A stretch of DNA of 64,000 bases from Rhodobacterales bacterium (GCA_026400355.1 JAPLPE010000019.1:1-64000), one strand, 5' to 3'. Counted from the first letter of the stretch, positions 26,198-35,801 are shown. A program made the numbers and translations. The notes: generated from the letters alone by a model not told the origin.

Positions 26198-27643
26198 ATG
26201 ATACACCTCACTCATCGCCTGGCCGGCGCTGCTCTTCTGGCCGTGTTAGCGGTTTCGGCCCAGGCCGAACCGGTGACAACCCGGATCGGAGAGCTGACCT
26301 TCGACGTTGGATATCCCACCGCCGAAACGGCAGAGCGCCTTTATAACGAGATGGATTATCAGCGCGCCACGCAGGCCTATATCTGGGCACTGCCCGCCGT
26401 AGGCTTCCATGCGCTGCACCTTGCGCATCTGAACAACTTCGATGCCCCCAATGGTGCTGTGGTGCTGTACAAGGATCTGGCCGACAAGGCCGGCATGCTG
26501 ACCCCGAACATCACGACGCTTTACGCGTTCAGCTTCTGGGATCTTGCCGCCCAGGGGCCGCTGGTGGTTGAGGTTCCCGCCGGCCTGACGGCGGGGGGCG
26601 TGCTTGACATCTGGCAGCGCCCGATGACCGACATGGGCCAGACTGGACCGGATCAGGGGCAGGGGGCCAGGTACCTTATCCTTCCGCCCGGGGCGCAGGA
26701 CATGAACCCCGAAGGCTATATCGTCGTCCAGTCGCCCACCAATCAGGTCTGGTTTGGCAGCCGCGGCCTTGACCCCGACAAGGCCGTGGCCGAGGCGACC
26801 CTTCGCAAGCACCGGCTCTACGCCTGGGCCGACCGCGAAGCTCCGGCTGAGACCCCCTTCATCCCCGTCGGTGGCCGCGATTGGGCCTCAGCCCAGCCGA
26901 CGGACCTCTCCTACTGGCAATACCTCTCGGACCTTTTCGCCAATGAACCGATCGAAGACCGCGACCGCATGATGTTCGCCATGCTTCGTCCGCTGGGCCT
27001 CATCCCCGGTCAGCCCTTTGCCCCCGACGCACGCCAGTCCGCGATTCTGACCGAAGCCGCCCAGATGGGCGATCTCATGGCCCGTACCATCGCCTATGAC
27101 AAACGCTTCGAAAACGCCACCGTCTATGACGGCAAGCACTGGGAATACGCCAACCTCGTCGAACTCGACCAGGAGGCGACGGGCTACAGCCAGCTCGACG
27201 AACGCGGGTCCTGGTTCTATGAGGCGATCGGCAACTCGGCCGGGATGCAGGGCCGCATCCTCGGCTTCGGCCAAGTCTATCTGGAAACCTCCAAGGACAG
27301 CACGGGGAACTGGCTCGACGGCGGCAAGACCTACCGGATGCGGGTCGAGCCAAACCCGCCCGTGCGGCAGTTCTGGTCGGTCACGCTTTACGACAACCTC
27401 TCACGCGCACCCGTCATCACCGACGCAGGCTCGGCCGACCTCTCCTCGCGCAAGCCCGACCTTGTCACCAATGCCGACGGTTCGGTTGATGTCTATTTCG
27501 GCCCGGTGAAACCCGAAGGCGCCACCAATTTCATCCAGACCAACCCCGGCCAGGGCTGGTTCCCCTACTTCCGCTTCTACGGCCCGACAGAAGCCTATTT
27601 TGACAAGACATGGCAACTCAATGACATCGAAGAGATCCGCTAG
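26198..27643 (+). CDS. Exported DUF1254/DUF1214 protein, second of a pair
   Basis: A 481-residue periplasmic protein with signal peptide (LAGAALLAVLAVSAQAEP). It has the DUF1254 segment YQRATQAYIWALPAVGFHAL and TPNITTLYAFSFWDLA, and the DUF1214 end PPVRQFWSVTLYDNLSRAP and GWFPYFRFYGPTEAYFDKTW. It is a diverged paralogue of the upstream gene and is probably co-expressed with it under the Crp-type regulator. A strong terminator follows. The two may form a heteromeric complex; this is inference. Confidence 0.88.
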   Translation: MIHLTHRLAGAALLAVLAVSAQAEPVTTRIGELTFDVGYPTAETAERLYNEMDYQRATQAYIWALPAVGFHALHLAHLNNFDAPNGAVVLYKDLADKAGMLTPNITTLYAFSFWDLAAQGPLVVEVPAGLTAGGVLDIWQRPMTDMGQTGPDQGQGARYLILPPGAQDMNPEGYIVVQSPTNQVWFGSRGLDPDKAVAEATLRKHRLYAWADREAPAETPFIPVGGRDWASAQPTDLSYWQYLSDLFANEPIEDRDRMMFAMLRPLGLIPGQPFAPDARQSAILTEAAQMGDLMARTIAYDKRFENATVYDGKHWEYANLVELDQEATGYSQLDERGSWFYEAIGNSAGMQGRILGFGQVYLETSKDSTGNWLDGGKTYRMRVEPNPPVRQFWSVTLYDNLSRAPVITDAGSADLSSRKPDLVTNADGSVDVYFGPVKPEGATNFIQTNPGQGWFPYFRFYGPTEAYFDKTWQLNDIEEIR

Positions 27644-27686
27644 GACCCTCTGCAATGGGCCGACACAGCCCCGGAACACCACCTCA

Positions 27687-27716
27687 AACGGGGCCTTCGG
27701 GCCCCGTTTTCTTTTG
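27687..27716 (+). terminator. Intrinsic terminator after the DUF1254 pair
   Basis: AACGGGGCC-ttc-GGGCCCCGTT followed by TTCTTTT. The stem nearly matches the rplY terminator, so the same hairpin sequence closes both units flanking this block. Confidence 0.85.
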
Positions 27717-27766
27717 GCCTCCATGATCTGGCCCGAACACAGAAAGACACATAATTCCGACACTAT

Positions 27767-27782
27767 GTAAACAATACTTTAC
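27767..27782. promoter_or_regulatory. Inverted repeat upstream of membrane protein/XRE operon
   Basis: GTAAA-caatac-TTTAC lies in an AT-rich patch 60-76 bp upstream of the chosen start of the membrane protein gene. It is a plausible operator for the XRE regulator encoded second in the operon. Confidence 0.4.
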
Positions 27783-27842
27783 TTCATGAATTTCCTTTGA
27801 TACATGGTGTCCATAAAAGCAGACCTACCCGAAAGCACGGCC

Positions 27843-28286
27843 ATGTCCTATCAGGAAGCCAGATACGCTGCCTCCTTCGTAACCACCCTCCTCACCAGCC
27901 TGATTTACGCCCAGCGCGTGCAGGCCCTTTATGCCGACGGCTACTTCAGCGGGGCCGATGGTTCCGCCCTCACCGGCCAAGCCATCCTCATCCTGACCGG
28001 CGCAATCGTCGTCGCAGGCATCCTCGGCCAGATCATCCTCGCCATCGTCCGCGCCATATTCGGGGCCGATCTTGAAAGCCGCGAAGACGAACGGGACCGC
28101 CAGATCGAAATGCGGGCCATGAATCTCGCCTTCACGCTTCTGGGTCTTGGCTTCCTCGGCTCGATGATCCTCCTGGCCCTCGGGCGCGAGTCATTCCTCG
28201 TCTTCCACCTCATCACCTATGCCATGGTCCTTGCAGGCCTCGGGGCGGATCTCTACCGCATCTGGCTGCATCGCCGGGGATTCTGA
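27843..28286 (+). CDS. Four-helix membrane protein paired with an XRE regulator
   Basis: A protein of 147 residues from this start (160 from an alternative ATG at 27804) with four predicted membrane helices in two pairs and a charged loop RAIFGADLESREDERDRQIE between them. The pattern, two helices, acidic REDERD loop and two helices, together with an overlapping small Cro/CI-type regulator, is like DUF2178-type membrane proteins. Neither start has a good ribosome site. Function unknown. It overlaps the next gene by 1 bp (TGATG). Confidence 0.6.
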   Translation: MSYQEARYAASFVTTLLTSLIYAQRVQALYADGYFSGADGSALTGQAILILTGAIVVAGILGQIILAIVRAIFGADLESREDERDRQIEMRAMNLAFTLLGLGFLGSMILLALGRESFLVFHLITYAMVLAGLGADLYRIWLHRRGF

Positions 28287-28501
28287 TGGCAAAGGGACAG
28301 ATCACCAATTCGATCCGCCGTCTGCGGTTCGACGCGAACGAGATGACGCAGAAGGACCTTGCAGAAAAGGTCGGCGTCACCCGCCAAACCATCGTCGCCA
28401 TCGAGGCGGCAAAGTATTCCCCCTCTCTCGAACTCGCCTTTCAGATCGCGGCCGTCTTCGACAAGGCCATTACCGAAGTCTTTACCTGGGTCCCTGACTA
28501 G
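28286..28501 (+). CDS. Small XRE-family transcriptional regulator
   Basis: A 71-residue single helix-turn-helix protein: MTQKDLAEKVGVTRQTIVAI with recognition helix VTRQTIVAIEAAKYSPSL. It resembles the YozG/SinR-short group that pairs with small membrane proteins. The start codon overlaps the previous stop by 1 bp. It probably controls its own operon through the repeat at 27767. Confidence 0.88.
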   Translation: MAKGQITNSIRRLRFDANEMTQKDLAEKVGVTRQTIVAIEAAKYSPSLELAFQIAAVFDKAITEVFTWVPD

Positions 28502-28577
28502 ACCCAGTCCCGCCTTTGCCCTCAACCGAACGGCCCTGAAGGGGCGACGATCCCGCCTTCATTGCCAGAAGGTCATC

Positions 28578-29183
28578 ATGAACCGTATGTCCAGTCCTTC
28601 CATGCTCATCCCAACCGGCCTCCTAACCCTTCGTCTCATCCCCCTCGCGGCAACCGATGAGCGCCCGTTCGACATGGAGTTCGCGGCGGCAATCACCCCC
28701 GACAACGCCCGCTTCTACGCCTCGCCCGCTTCCATCCTGATGCATGCTGCCGGGATTTGCGTCGACATGCTTCTGGGCGCCTTCCAGTTCTCCCCCGGCC
28801 TCTGCAAGTGTTTCCCCCTCTGGCACCGCCTCTCAGGCCGCATCCTCGTTGCAGCAGGCCTGACCGCGGCAATCGGCGGCATCTGGATGACGCAGACCTA
28901 CACATCCCAACCCTTAACCCCGCCCGAACCATACGGCTTCTGCAAGACCTTCGGTCTGGTCTTCATCCTATGCATCTTCCTTGGCCTCCTTGCGATCCGT
29001 CAACGCGACTTCACAAACCACCACGCCCGGATGATGCGCGCCTATGCGAACGGCGTTGGCGCCGGGACCACCGTCTTGACCTTCGACCTGGCCCTGCTGC
29101 TCTGGGGCGGCGATGCCACGGATCAGACCTTGGCGCTTGCTGCCGCCGCGGGCGGGTTCATCGACCTCACCGTCACCGAGTGA
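28578..29183 (+). CDS. DUF2306-like membrane protein
   Basis: A 201-residue membrane protein. The segments ILMHAAGICVDMLLGAFQFS and FPLWHRLSGRILVAAGLTAA, then the HHARMMRAYANGVGAGTTVL region, match DUF2306-type proteins with conserved His residues near the membrane face. The N-terminus is short and carries one weak helix, so the protein may be a shortened member. The ATG at 28578 has AGAAGG 5 bp upstream. Function unknown. Confidence 0.65.
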   Translation: MNRMSSPSMLIPTGLLTLRLIPLAATDERPFDMEFAAAITPDNARFYASPASILMHAAGICVDMLLGAFQFSPGLCKCFPLWHRLSGRILVAAGLTAAIGGIWMTQTYTSQPLTPPEPYGFCKTFGLVFILCIFLGLLAIRQRDFTNHHARMMRAYANGVGAGTTVLTFDLALLLWGGDATDQTLALAAAAGGFIDLTVTE

Positions 29184-29236
29184 CTGATCAACCGCGACAC
29201 AAGCCGCACAGCCCCCTCATTCGCAAGGACCTGACC

Positions 29237-30211
29237 ATGAAAGCCGCTGTCTACCGCCGTTACGGCCCCCCCGACGTCGTGAAGATCGAAGAGATCCCCA
29301 CACCGACGCCTCGAGACAACGAAGTCCTCATCCGCGTCAACGCCACCACTGTCTCTACTGCTGACTGGCGACTGCGCAGCCTGACCTTGCCCCCAGGCTT
29401 CGGCCCCTTTGGTCGTCTCGCCATCGGCATCACCGGCCCCCGCAAGCCCGTCCTCGGGACCGAGCTTTCCGGCGTCATCACGTCGGTCGGGTCCAATGTC
29501 ACCCGCTTCAAACCCGGCGAAGCCGTCGTAGCCTTTCCGGGCATCAGGATGGGCGCCCATGCCGAATACCGCGCCCTGCCCGAAACCGCCCTCATTGTCC
29601 CGAAACCCGCCAACCTGACCCACGATCAGGCCGCCGCCCTTTCTTTCGGCGGCACCACGGCGCTCTGGTTCCTGCGCGAAAAAGGCAGCGTGAGACCCGG
29701 CGACCACGTCCTGATCCTCGGCGCCTCCGGATCCGTTGGCACAGCCGCGATCCAGATCGCCCGTGCATTGGGTGCCACGGTCACCGCGACCGCTTCTCCC
29801 CGTAACCTCGCCCTCGTTTGGGGTCTCGGCGCGGACCACGTCATCGACTACACCACCGAAGACGTGCTCAGAACACCCGGCCGCTTCACCCATATCCTCG
29901 ATACCTTGGGCGTTTCCACCTATGCCGCCACCGAACACCTCCTGCTCCCCGGTGGCCGCTATCTCATGGTCGCAGGCTCGCTCGGGCAGAACCTTGCCGC
30001 ACTCCGCAAGCACGGCGACGGCCGCAAACACATTGCCGGCACCCCGTCCGAAAAGGCGATGGACCTCGCCACCCTCGCCCGCTGGGCAACCGAAAGCCGC
30101 CTGACCCCCGTCATCGACAGCGTCCACCCCTTGACCGATATCGCCAAAGCGCATGCCATTGTCGAAAAGGGCCACAAGCGCGGCAACGTCGTCGTCCACA
30201 TCGCCGACTGA
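29237..30211 (+). CDS. NAD(P)-dependent quinone oxidoreductase-like protein (zinc-free MDR)
   Basis: A 324-residue medium-chain dehydrogenase/reductase. MKAAVYRRYGPPDVVKIEEI is the usual start, VLILGASGSVGTAAIQIAR is the NAD(P) fold, and the zinc ligands of alcohol dehydrogenases are missing, which points to quinone or enone reduction. The ATG at 29237 follows AAGGA. It lies 53 bp after the DUF2306 gene and 38 bp before pth. Confidence 0.88.
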   Translation: MKAAVYRRYGPPDVVKIEEIPTPTPRDNEVLIRVNATTVSTADWRLRSLTLPPGFGPFGRLAIGITGPRKPVLGTELSGVITSVGSNVTRFKPGEAVVAFPGIRMGAHAEYRALPETALIVPKPANLTHDQAAALSFGGTTALWFLREKGSVRPGDHVLILGASGSVGTAAIQIARALGATVTATASPRNLALVWGLGADHVIDYTTEDVLRTPGRFTHILDTLGVSTYAATEHLLLPGGRYLMVAGSLGQNLAALRKHGDGRKHIAGTPSEKAMDLATLARWATESRLTPVIDSVHPLTDIAKAHAIVEKGHKRGNVVVHIAD

Positions 30212-30249
30212 CTGGCACAACGCCCCCGGCCCCGCTATATGCCCTCTTC

Positions 30250-30936
30250 ATGAAACTCTGGGTCGGCCTTGGCAATCCGGGCGCAAGATACGCCCATAAC
30301 CGGCACAACATCGGCTTCATGGCCGTTGACCGGATCGCTGCGGACCACGGTTTCGGCCCGTGGCGGTCCAGATTTCAGGGCGAAGTCGCCGAAGGCACCA
30401 TCGCCGGGGGCAAGGTCCTCCTCCTCAAACCCGGCACCTACATGAATCTCTCCGGCCAGTCCGTGGCCGAGGCTGCGCGTTTCCACAAACTCGCCCCTCC
30501 CGACATCACCGTCTTTCACGACGAAATCGACCTCGCCCCTGCCAAGATCAAAGTCAAGACGGGCGGCGGTCACGCAGGCCACAACGGCCTCCGGTCAATG
30601 CACGACCATTTGGGCGACGCCTACCACCGCGTCCGGCTTGGCGTGGGCCACCCCGGCCAGAAGGATGCTGTGCCGGGATACGTCCTGCACGACTTCGCCA
30701 AGGCTGACGCCGACTGGCTTGACGCGCTCATGCATGGCATCAGCGACGGTGCCCCCGCGCTCGGCACCGGCGACACGGCCAAATTCCTTAACGCCGTGGC
30801 CCTGCGCCTCACTCTGCCGCGCTCCTCCAACACCCGCAACGTTGCATCTCAGCCCAAAGTGGCGCCTGCCTCGGTCGCTGCTCCCGAGGAAGACACCCGT
30901 CCGCCCCTGCAAAGGCTGCTCGACCGGTTTCGCTGA
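30250..30936 (+). CDS. pth: Peptidyl-tRNA hydrolase
   Basis: Releases peptides from drop-off peptidyl-tRNA. The 228-residue protein has MKLWVGLGNPGARYAHNRHN with catalytic His, KPGTYMNLSG, FHDEIDL, and GGGHAGHNGLRS. Its C-terminal extension (about 30 residues after LRLTL) is rich in Ala, Pro and Ser and is longer than in E. coli. The ATG at 30250 fits the family. Separated from its usual partner rplY by a 6.3-kb block. Confidence 0.96.
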   Translation: MKLWVGLGNPGARYAHNRHNIGFMAVDRIAADHGFGPWRSRFQGEVAEGTIAGGKVLLLKPGTYMNLSGQSVAEAARFHKLAPPDITVFHDEIDLAPAKIKVKTGGGHAGHNGLRSMHDHLGDAYHRVRLGVGHPGQKDAVPGYVLHDFAKADADWLDALMHGISDGAPALGTGDTAKFLNAVALRLTLPRSSNTRNVASQPKVAPASVAAPEEDTRPPLQRLLDRFR

Positions 30937-30942
30937 CGCCAT

Positions 30943-33900
30943 TCACACCTCTTCCACCTCAACCACCCCTTGAAGCGACCGCAGCGCGCCCTTGATCTGC
31001 GGCGTCACAGGGTATTCAGTCCCGCAGTCAAGCTCTACCTCACCCGGCAGCCCCGCATCCACCAGGCAGAAATACACCGGCCCCCGCCCGCCCTTGACCC
31101 CGTCCTTCAACGCCCGGTCAAGGATCGTCGCCACCAGCCCGACCGCCGCCGGATCGTCCACAAACACCCGCAGGCCCGATGCCCCGGCATTCGCCACAAC
31201 CGTATCAATCGGCGTCACCTGGCGGCCCAGCAGCTTGAGCTGATCCGCCTCCATCGTCGCTTCGACCTGAATGACCACTTGCGCACCTGGTTCAAGATTA
31301 GGCCGGCCCGCCTCCAAAGCCTCCGAAAACATCGTGACTTCGAACTGCCCGGTCGGGTCCGACATCTGAACAAAGGCGAACCTGTTCCCCCTCGCCGACT
31401 TGCGTTCCTGCCGTCCCGCAACCGTACCTGCCATCTTGGCCAGATGCGCCCCGCGTTCGGCCCGCAACGTCACTTCGTCCAGCGTCGTCACCCCCTTGCG
31501 CCGCAGCGCAGGGAGATAATCGTCGAGCGGATGGCCAGAGAGGTAGAACCCTACGGCCTTGAACTCCTCTGCAAGCCTTTCGGCAGGCTGCCAGTCGGGA
31601 ACCCCAGCCAGACGCGGCTCAGGAAGATCATCCCCCGCATCCCCGAACAGGCTCACCTGAGAGGATGACTTCTGGTCATGGATCGCTGCCGAATAGGCCA
31701 CCAGCGCATCAAGGCTTTCCAGCACCCGATGCCGGTTTGGGTCAAGCACGTCAAACGCCCCCGCCCGTGCCAGCATTTCCAGTGGCCGCTTGCCCACCCG
31801 CTTCAAGTCCACCCGCCGCGCCAGATCAAAGAGCGTCGCGAAAGGCTTCGCACCCCGCCCTTCTACGATCAGCCGCATCGCGTCGACGCCCACATTCTTC
31901 AGCGCGCCCAAAGCATAGACCAGAAGGCCTCCCTGCACGTCGAATGTCGCATCCGACCGGTTCACGCAGGGCGGCGAATAGGGCAGGCCCAGCCCTTTCT
32001 TCACTTCCTGGAAATAAGTGGCGAGCTTGTCGGTCAGATGAATATCGCAGTTCATGACTCCCGCCATGAACTCGACCGGGTGATTGGCCTTTAGCCACGC
32101 GGTCTGATAGCTCACCACGGCATAGGCTGCGGCATGGCTCTTGTTAAAGCCGTAGTTGGCGAATTTCTCAAGCAGGTCAAAGACTTCGCGCGCCTTGTCA
32201 GCAGGAACGCCATTGCCCTTAGCGCCCTCTTCGAACTTGGGCCGTTCCTTGGCCATCTCCTCGGCGATCTTCTTCCCCATCGCGCGGCGCAACAGGTCCG
32301 CCCCGCCCAGCGAATAGCCCGCCATGACTTGCGCGATTTCCATCACCTGTTCCTGATAGACGATGATCCCTTGGGTCTCTTTCAGGATGTGATCGATGGA
32401 CGGATGGATCGACTCGCGCGGCTTGAGCCCGTTCTTCACCTCGCAATAGGTCGGAATATTCTCCATCGGGCCGGGCCGGTACAGCGCAACAAGCGCCACA
32501 ATATCCTCGATGCAGGTGGGCTTCATGCGCTTGAGCGCATCCATCATGCCCGAGGATTCCACCTGAAACACGGCCACCGTCCTGGCCTTGGCATAAAGGT
32601 CATACGACTTCGCATCATCAAGCGGGATCGCCCCGATGTCATACTCAAACCCCGGCGGCGGCTCATAAAGCCGGGTGCCATCAGAAGTGACGTTCAGCGG
32701 ACGGCCGGATTTGCGGATAAGTTCGACCGCGTTCTGTATGACGGTCAACGTCTTCAGACCCAGAAAGTCGAACTTCACCAGCCCCGCCTGTTCAACCCAT
32801 TTCATGTTGAACTGGGTCGCGGGCATGTCGGACCTTGGGTCCTGATACAGCGGCACCAGCTCGTCCAGCGGCCTGTCGCCGATGACCACACCGGCGGCAT
32901 GGGTGGATGCGTTGCGCAACAACCCCTCGATCTGCTGGGCATAGTCGAGGAGCCGGGCCACAACCTCTTCGTTACGGGCCTCCTCGCGCAGGCGCGGTTC
33001 ATCAGCCAGCGCCTTCTCGATGGACACAGGCTTGACCCCCTCAACCGGAATCATCTTGGAAATGCGATCGACCTGCCCATAGGGCATCTGCAGTACGCGG
33101 CCCACGTCGCGCACCGCCGCCTTGGACAAGAGCGCGCCAAAGGTGATGATCTGGCCCACCCTGTCGCGGCCATACTTGCCCTGCACATAGCGGATGACCT
33201 CTTCCCGCCGGTCCATGCAGAAGTCGATGTCAAAGTCGGGCATCGAAACCCGCTCGGGGTTCAGGAACCGTTCGAAAAGGAGCGAGTATCGCAGCGGATC
33301 AAGGTCCGTGATGGTCAGCGCATAGGCCACAAGCGACCCAGCACCCGACCCTCGGCCGGGGCCCACGGGTATACCCCGCGCCTTGGCCCATTTGATGAAG
33401 TCGGCCACAATCAGGAAGTAACCCGAAAACCCCATCTGCTCGATGATGCCCAATTCAAAGGCCAGCCGCCTGTCATACTCCTCGACCGGCGCCGCATGTG
33501 GAATGACAGCCAACCGCGCCGCGAGCCCCTCCTGCGCCTGACGCCGCAATTCCGCGACCTCGTTCTCGGCAAAGCGCGGCAAGATCGGGTTCCGCTTCTT
33601 CGCCCGATAGGCACAGCGGCGGGCGATCTCGACAGTGTTTTCCAGCGCCTCGGGCAGGTCGGCAAAAAGGGTCGTCATTTCCTGCGGCGATTTGAAATAA
33701 TGCTGCGGAGTCAGGCGGCGGCGGGCATCCTGCTGATCGACATAGGCGCCCTGCGCGATGCAGATCAGCGCGTCATGCGCCTCGAACAGTGCCGCCTTGG
33801 GGAAATAGACGTCGTTAGTCGCCACAAGGGGCAGGCCCATCGCATAGGCCATCTCTACATGGCCCCGCTCGGACAGACGCTCGGCCTCGGGAAGCCCCCC

Positions 33901-34440
33901 ATCAACCGGATGACGCTGCAACTCCACATACAGCCGGTCCGGAAAGATCGCTGCCAGTTTCGCCAAAAGCGCCTGCGCCTTGGGATTCTGCCCCTGCCGG
34001 AGCAGGCGCCCCACAGGTCCATCAGGCCCCCCTGTCAGGCAGATCAGCGCTTCACCATGGGCTGCAAGGTTGTCAACCGTCACCTGCGGCAGCGCCCCAT
34101 CCTTGCCAAGATAAGCGTCCGAGTTGAGCTTCAACAGGTTGAGATAGCCCGCCTCGGACTGCGCAAGCAGGACAACGGGCGCAGGCGGTTCGGGCCGCTT
34201 GCCGGGGTCGGGCGTGGTATAGGCCAGATCAAGCTGACAGCCGATGATCGGCTGGATGCCCGCCTTGGCCGCCGTTTCCGAAAACTCCAGCGCCGCGAAC
34301 ATGTTGTTGGTGTCAGTGATGGCGACAGCGGGCATCCCCCCCTTCGCAGCAAGATCAGGCAGCTTCTTGACCGGCACCGCCCCCTCAAGAAGCGAGTGTT
34401 CGGTATGCACGCGAAGATGGATGAATCGGGGGTTGGCCAT
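30943..34440 (-). CDS. dnaE: DNA polymerase III alpha subunit
   Basis: The replicative polymerase, 1165 residues. The PHP domain begins FIHLRVHTEHSLLEGAVPVK, the polymerase core has GPGRGSGAGSLVAYAL and the catalytic PDFDIDF, followed by the KSHAAAYAVVSYQTAWLKAN region, helix-hairpin-helix, OB fold (GQFEVTMFSEALE) and C-terminal tail. The ATG at 34440 (MANPRF) is chosen over an upstream in-frame start because PHP alignment begins there. It is convergent with pth, 6 bp between stops. Confidence 0.97.
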   Translation of the reverse strand: MANPRFIHLRVHTEHSLLEGAVPVKKLPDLAAKGGMPAVAITDTNNMFAALEFSETAAKAGIQPIIGCQLDLAYTTPDPGKRPEPPAPVVLLAQSEAGYLNLLKLNSDAYLGKDGALPQVTVDNLAAHGEALICLTGGPDGPVGRLLRQGQNPKAQALLAKLAAIFPDRLYVELQRHPVDGGLPEAERLSERGHVEMAYAMGLPLVATNDVYFPKAALFEAHDALICIAQGAYVDQQDARRRLTPQHYFKSPQEMTTLFADLPEALENTVEIARRCAYRAKKRNPILPRFAENEVAELRRQAQEGLAARLAVIPHAAPVEEYDRRLAFELGIIEQMGFSGYFLIVADFIKWAKARGIPVGPGRGSGAGSLVAYALTITDLDPLRYSLLFERFLNPERVSMPDFDIDFCMDRREEVIRYVQGKYGRDRVGQIITFGALLSKAAVRDVGRVLQMPYGQVDRISKMIPVEGVKPVSIEKALADEPRLREEARNEEVVARLLDYAQQIEGLLRNASTHAAGVVIGDRPLDELVPLYQDPRSDMPATQFNMKWVEQAGLVKFDFLGLKTLTVIQNAVELIRKSGRPLNVTSDGTRLYEPPPGFEYDIGAIPLDDAKSYDLYAKARTVAVFQVESSGMMDALKRMKPTCIEDIVALVALYRPGPMENIPTYCEVKNGLKPRESIHPSIDHILKETQGIIVYQEQVMEIAQVMAGYSLGGADLLRRAMGKKIAEEMAKERPKFEEGAKGNGVPADKAREVFDLLEKFANYGFNKSHAAAYAVVSYQTAWLKANHPVEFMAGVMNCDIHLTDKLATYFQEVKKGLGLPYSPPCVNRSDATFDVQGGLLVYALGALKNVGVDAMRLIVEGRGAKPFATLFDLARRVDLKRVGKRPLEMLARAGAFDVLDPNRHRVLESLDALVAYSAAIHDQKSSSQVSLFGDAGDDLPEPRLAGVPDWQPAERLAEEFKAVGFYLSGHPLDDYLPALRRKGVTTLDEVTLRAERGAHLAKMAGTVAGRQERKSARGNRFAFVQMSDPTGQFEVTMFSEALEAGRPNLEPGAQVVIQVEATMEADQLKLLGRQVTPIDTVVANAGASGLRVFVDDPAAVGLVATILDRALKDGVKGGRGPVYFCLVDAGLPGEVELDCGTEYPVTPQIKGALRSLQGVVEVEEV

Positions 34441-34626
34441 ACGAGAGATGGTAGTGGAGGCGCAGTCAGGAGGGAAGCGCTTGCGGGCCCGCCCGCCCAA
34501 AGCGGGGCCTCGTGGTCCACGCGGAACGCGCGCACCCCTCCCCACAACGCCAAGTCACAGTTGCACCGACGCCCCCGCCATGATCCCCTGCCCACAAAGT
34601 AACGCACCAACTGGGGCCACATCCAC

Positions 34627-35799
34627 ATGCGAAAATTCTTCCGAACTGCACGCTGGATCGTTCTCATCCTCGCCGTCATCATCATGGGCCTCGGGATCTG
34701 GAAGCGCGACGACATCACGCGCCTCCTCGCCGTCAATTCGCTCTTTGACGAAGACCGGATCGTTCACAACTTCAGCCATATGGACGATCTCTTTTTCCAC
34801 ACGACCATGGCCCGCGGCGACGGACCGGTCAGCCCTCTGCCCCTCGGCCCTGATTTCACGCTCCCACCCGCCGTGACAGAATGGATCACGGACCGCAATG
34901 TCACCGGCCTCGTCATCCTCCACGACGGCCAACTTGTGCACGAAAGCTATTACCTCGGCACCGCGCCCGAAGATCGCCGGATCAGCTGGTCCGTCGCGAA
35001 AAGCTTTCTCTCGTCCCTGACCGGCATCCTGATTGACGACGGCACCATCGCCAGCATCGACGACCCCGTCACCAAATACGCCCCCGCCCTCATCGGCTCG
35101 GCTTATGACGGCGCCACGATCCGCAATGTCCTGCAGATGTCCTCGGGCGTGACCTTCAACGAGGACTATTTCGATTTCTGGTCCGATATCAACAAGATGG
35201 GTCGCGTTCTCGCCCTCGGCGGCTCGATGGACGGTTTTGCCGCAGGACTCAAGGACCGGTTCGCCGACCCCGGTTCGCAATGGCAATATGTCTCGATCGA
35301 CACCCATGTCATCGGCATGGTGCTGGCCGGCGCCACCGGCCGCAACGTGGCCGATCTCATGCAGCAGTACCTGGTGGCCCCGATGGGTTTGGAGGTCGAC
35401 CCGATCTACCTCACCGACGGCTACGGCGTGCCCTTTGTCCTTGGCGGCCTGAACCTGCCCACCCGCGACTACGCCCGCTTCGGCCAGTTGCTGGCCCAGC
35501 GCGGGAACTGGCAGGGCCAGCAGATCGTCCCCTCCAACTGGATTGCCGAGGCGACGTTGCCCTCAGCCCGCACACCCGCAGGGCAGATCGGCTATGGTTA
35601 CCAATGGTGGATCCCCGCCGGCTGGCCCTCCGGCGAATTTCTGGCCCAGGGCGTCTATGGCCAGTTCATCTACGTCAACCAGAACGACAATGTAGTTGTC
35701 GCCGTGAACTCGGCCGACCGCGCCTTTGAAGACCCCAGCGTGGATGAGGAAAACTACGCCATCTTCCAACTGATCGCGAGCCAGTTTCCCGCGCCCTGA
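34627..35799 (+). CDS. Membrane-anchored serine hydrolase (class C beta-lactamase/6-aminohexanoate hydrolase family)
   Basis: A 390-residue penicillin-binding-protein-fold hydrolase with an N-terminal membrane helix (WIVLILAVIIMGLGIW). The nucleophile motif is SVAK (ISWSVAKSFLSSLTG), the Tyr motif is YVS in QWQYVSIDTHVIG, and GYGYQWW closes the site. This resembles NylB-type esterases more than true beta-lactamases. It is divergent from dnaE, with 186 bp between. The substrate is unknown. Confidence 0.88.
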   Translation: MRKFFRTARWIVLILAVIIMGLGIWKRDDITRLLAVNSLFDEDRIVHNFSHMDDLFFHTTMARGDGPVSPLPLGPDFTLPPAVTEWITDRNVTGLVILHDGQLVHESYYLGTAPEDRRISWSVAKSFLSSLTGILIDDGTIASIDDPVTKYAPALIGSAYDGATIRNVLQMSSGVTFNEDYFDFWSDINKMGRVLALGGSMDGFAAGLKDRFADPGSQWQYVSIDTHVIGMVLAGATGRNVADLMQQYLVAPMGLEVDPIYLTDGYGVPFVLGGLNLPTRDYARFGQLLAQRGNWQGQQIVPSNWIAEATLPSARTPAGQIGYGYQWWIPAGWPSGEFLAQGVYGQFIYVNQNDNVVVAVNSADRAFEDPSVDEENYAIFQLIASQFPAP

Positions 35800-35801
35800 C
35801 C

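Noticed and set aside
34627-35799. True beta-lactamase
   Set aside because: Has SxxK but the Tyr motif is YVS rather than YAN, and a membrane anchor replaces the signal peptide; an esterase-type function is more likely.
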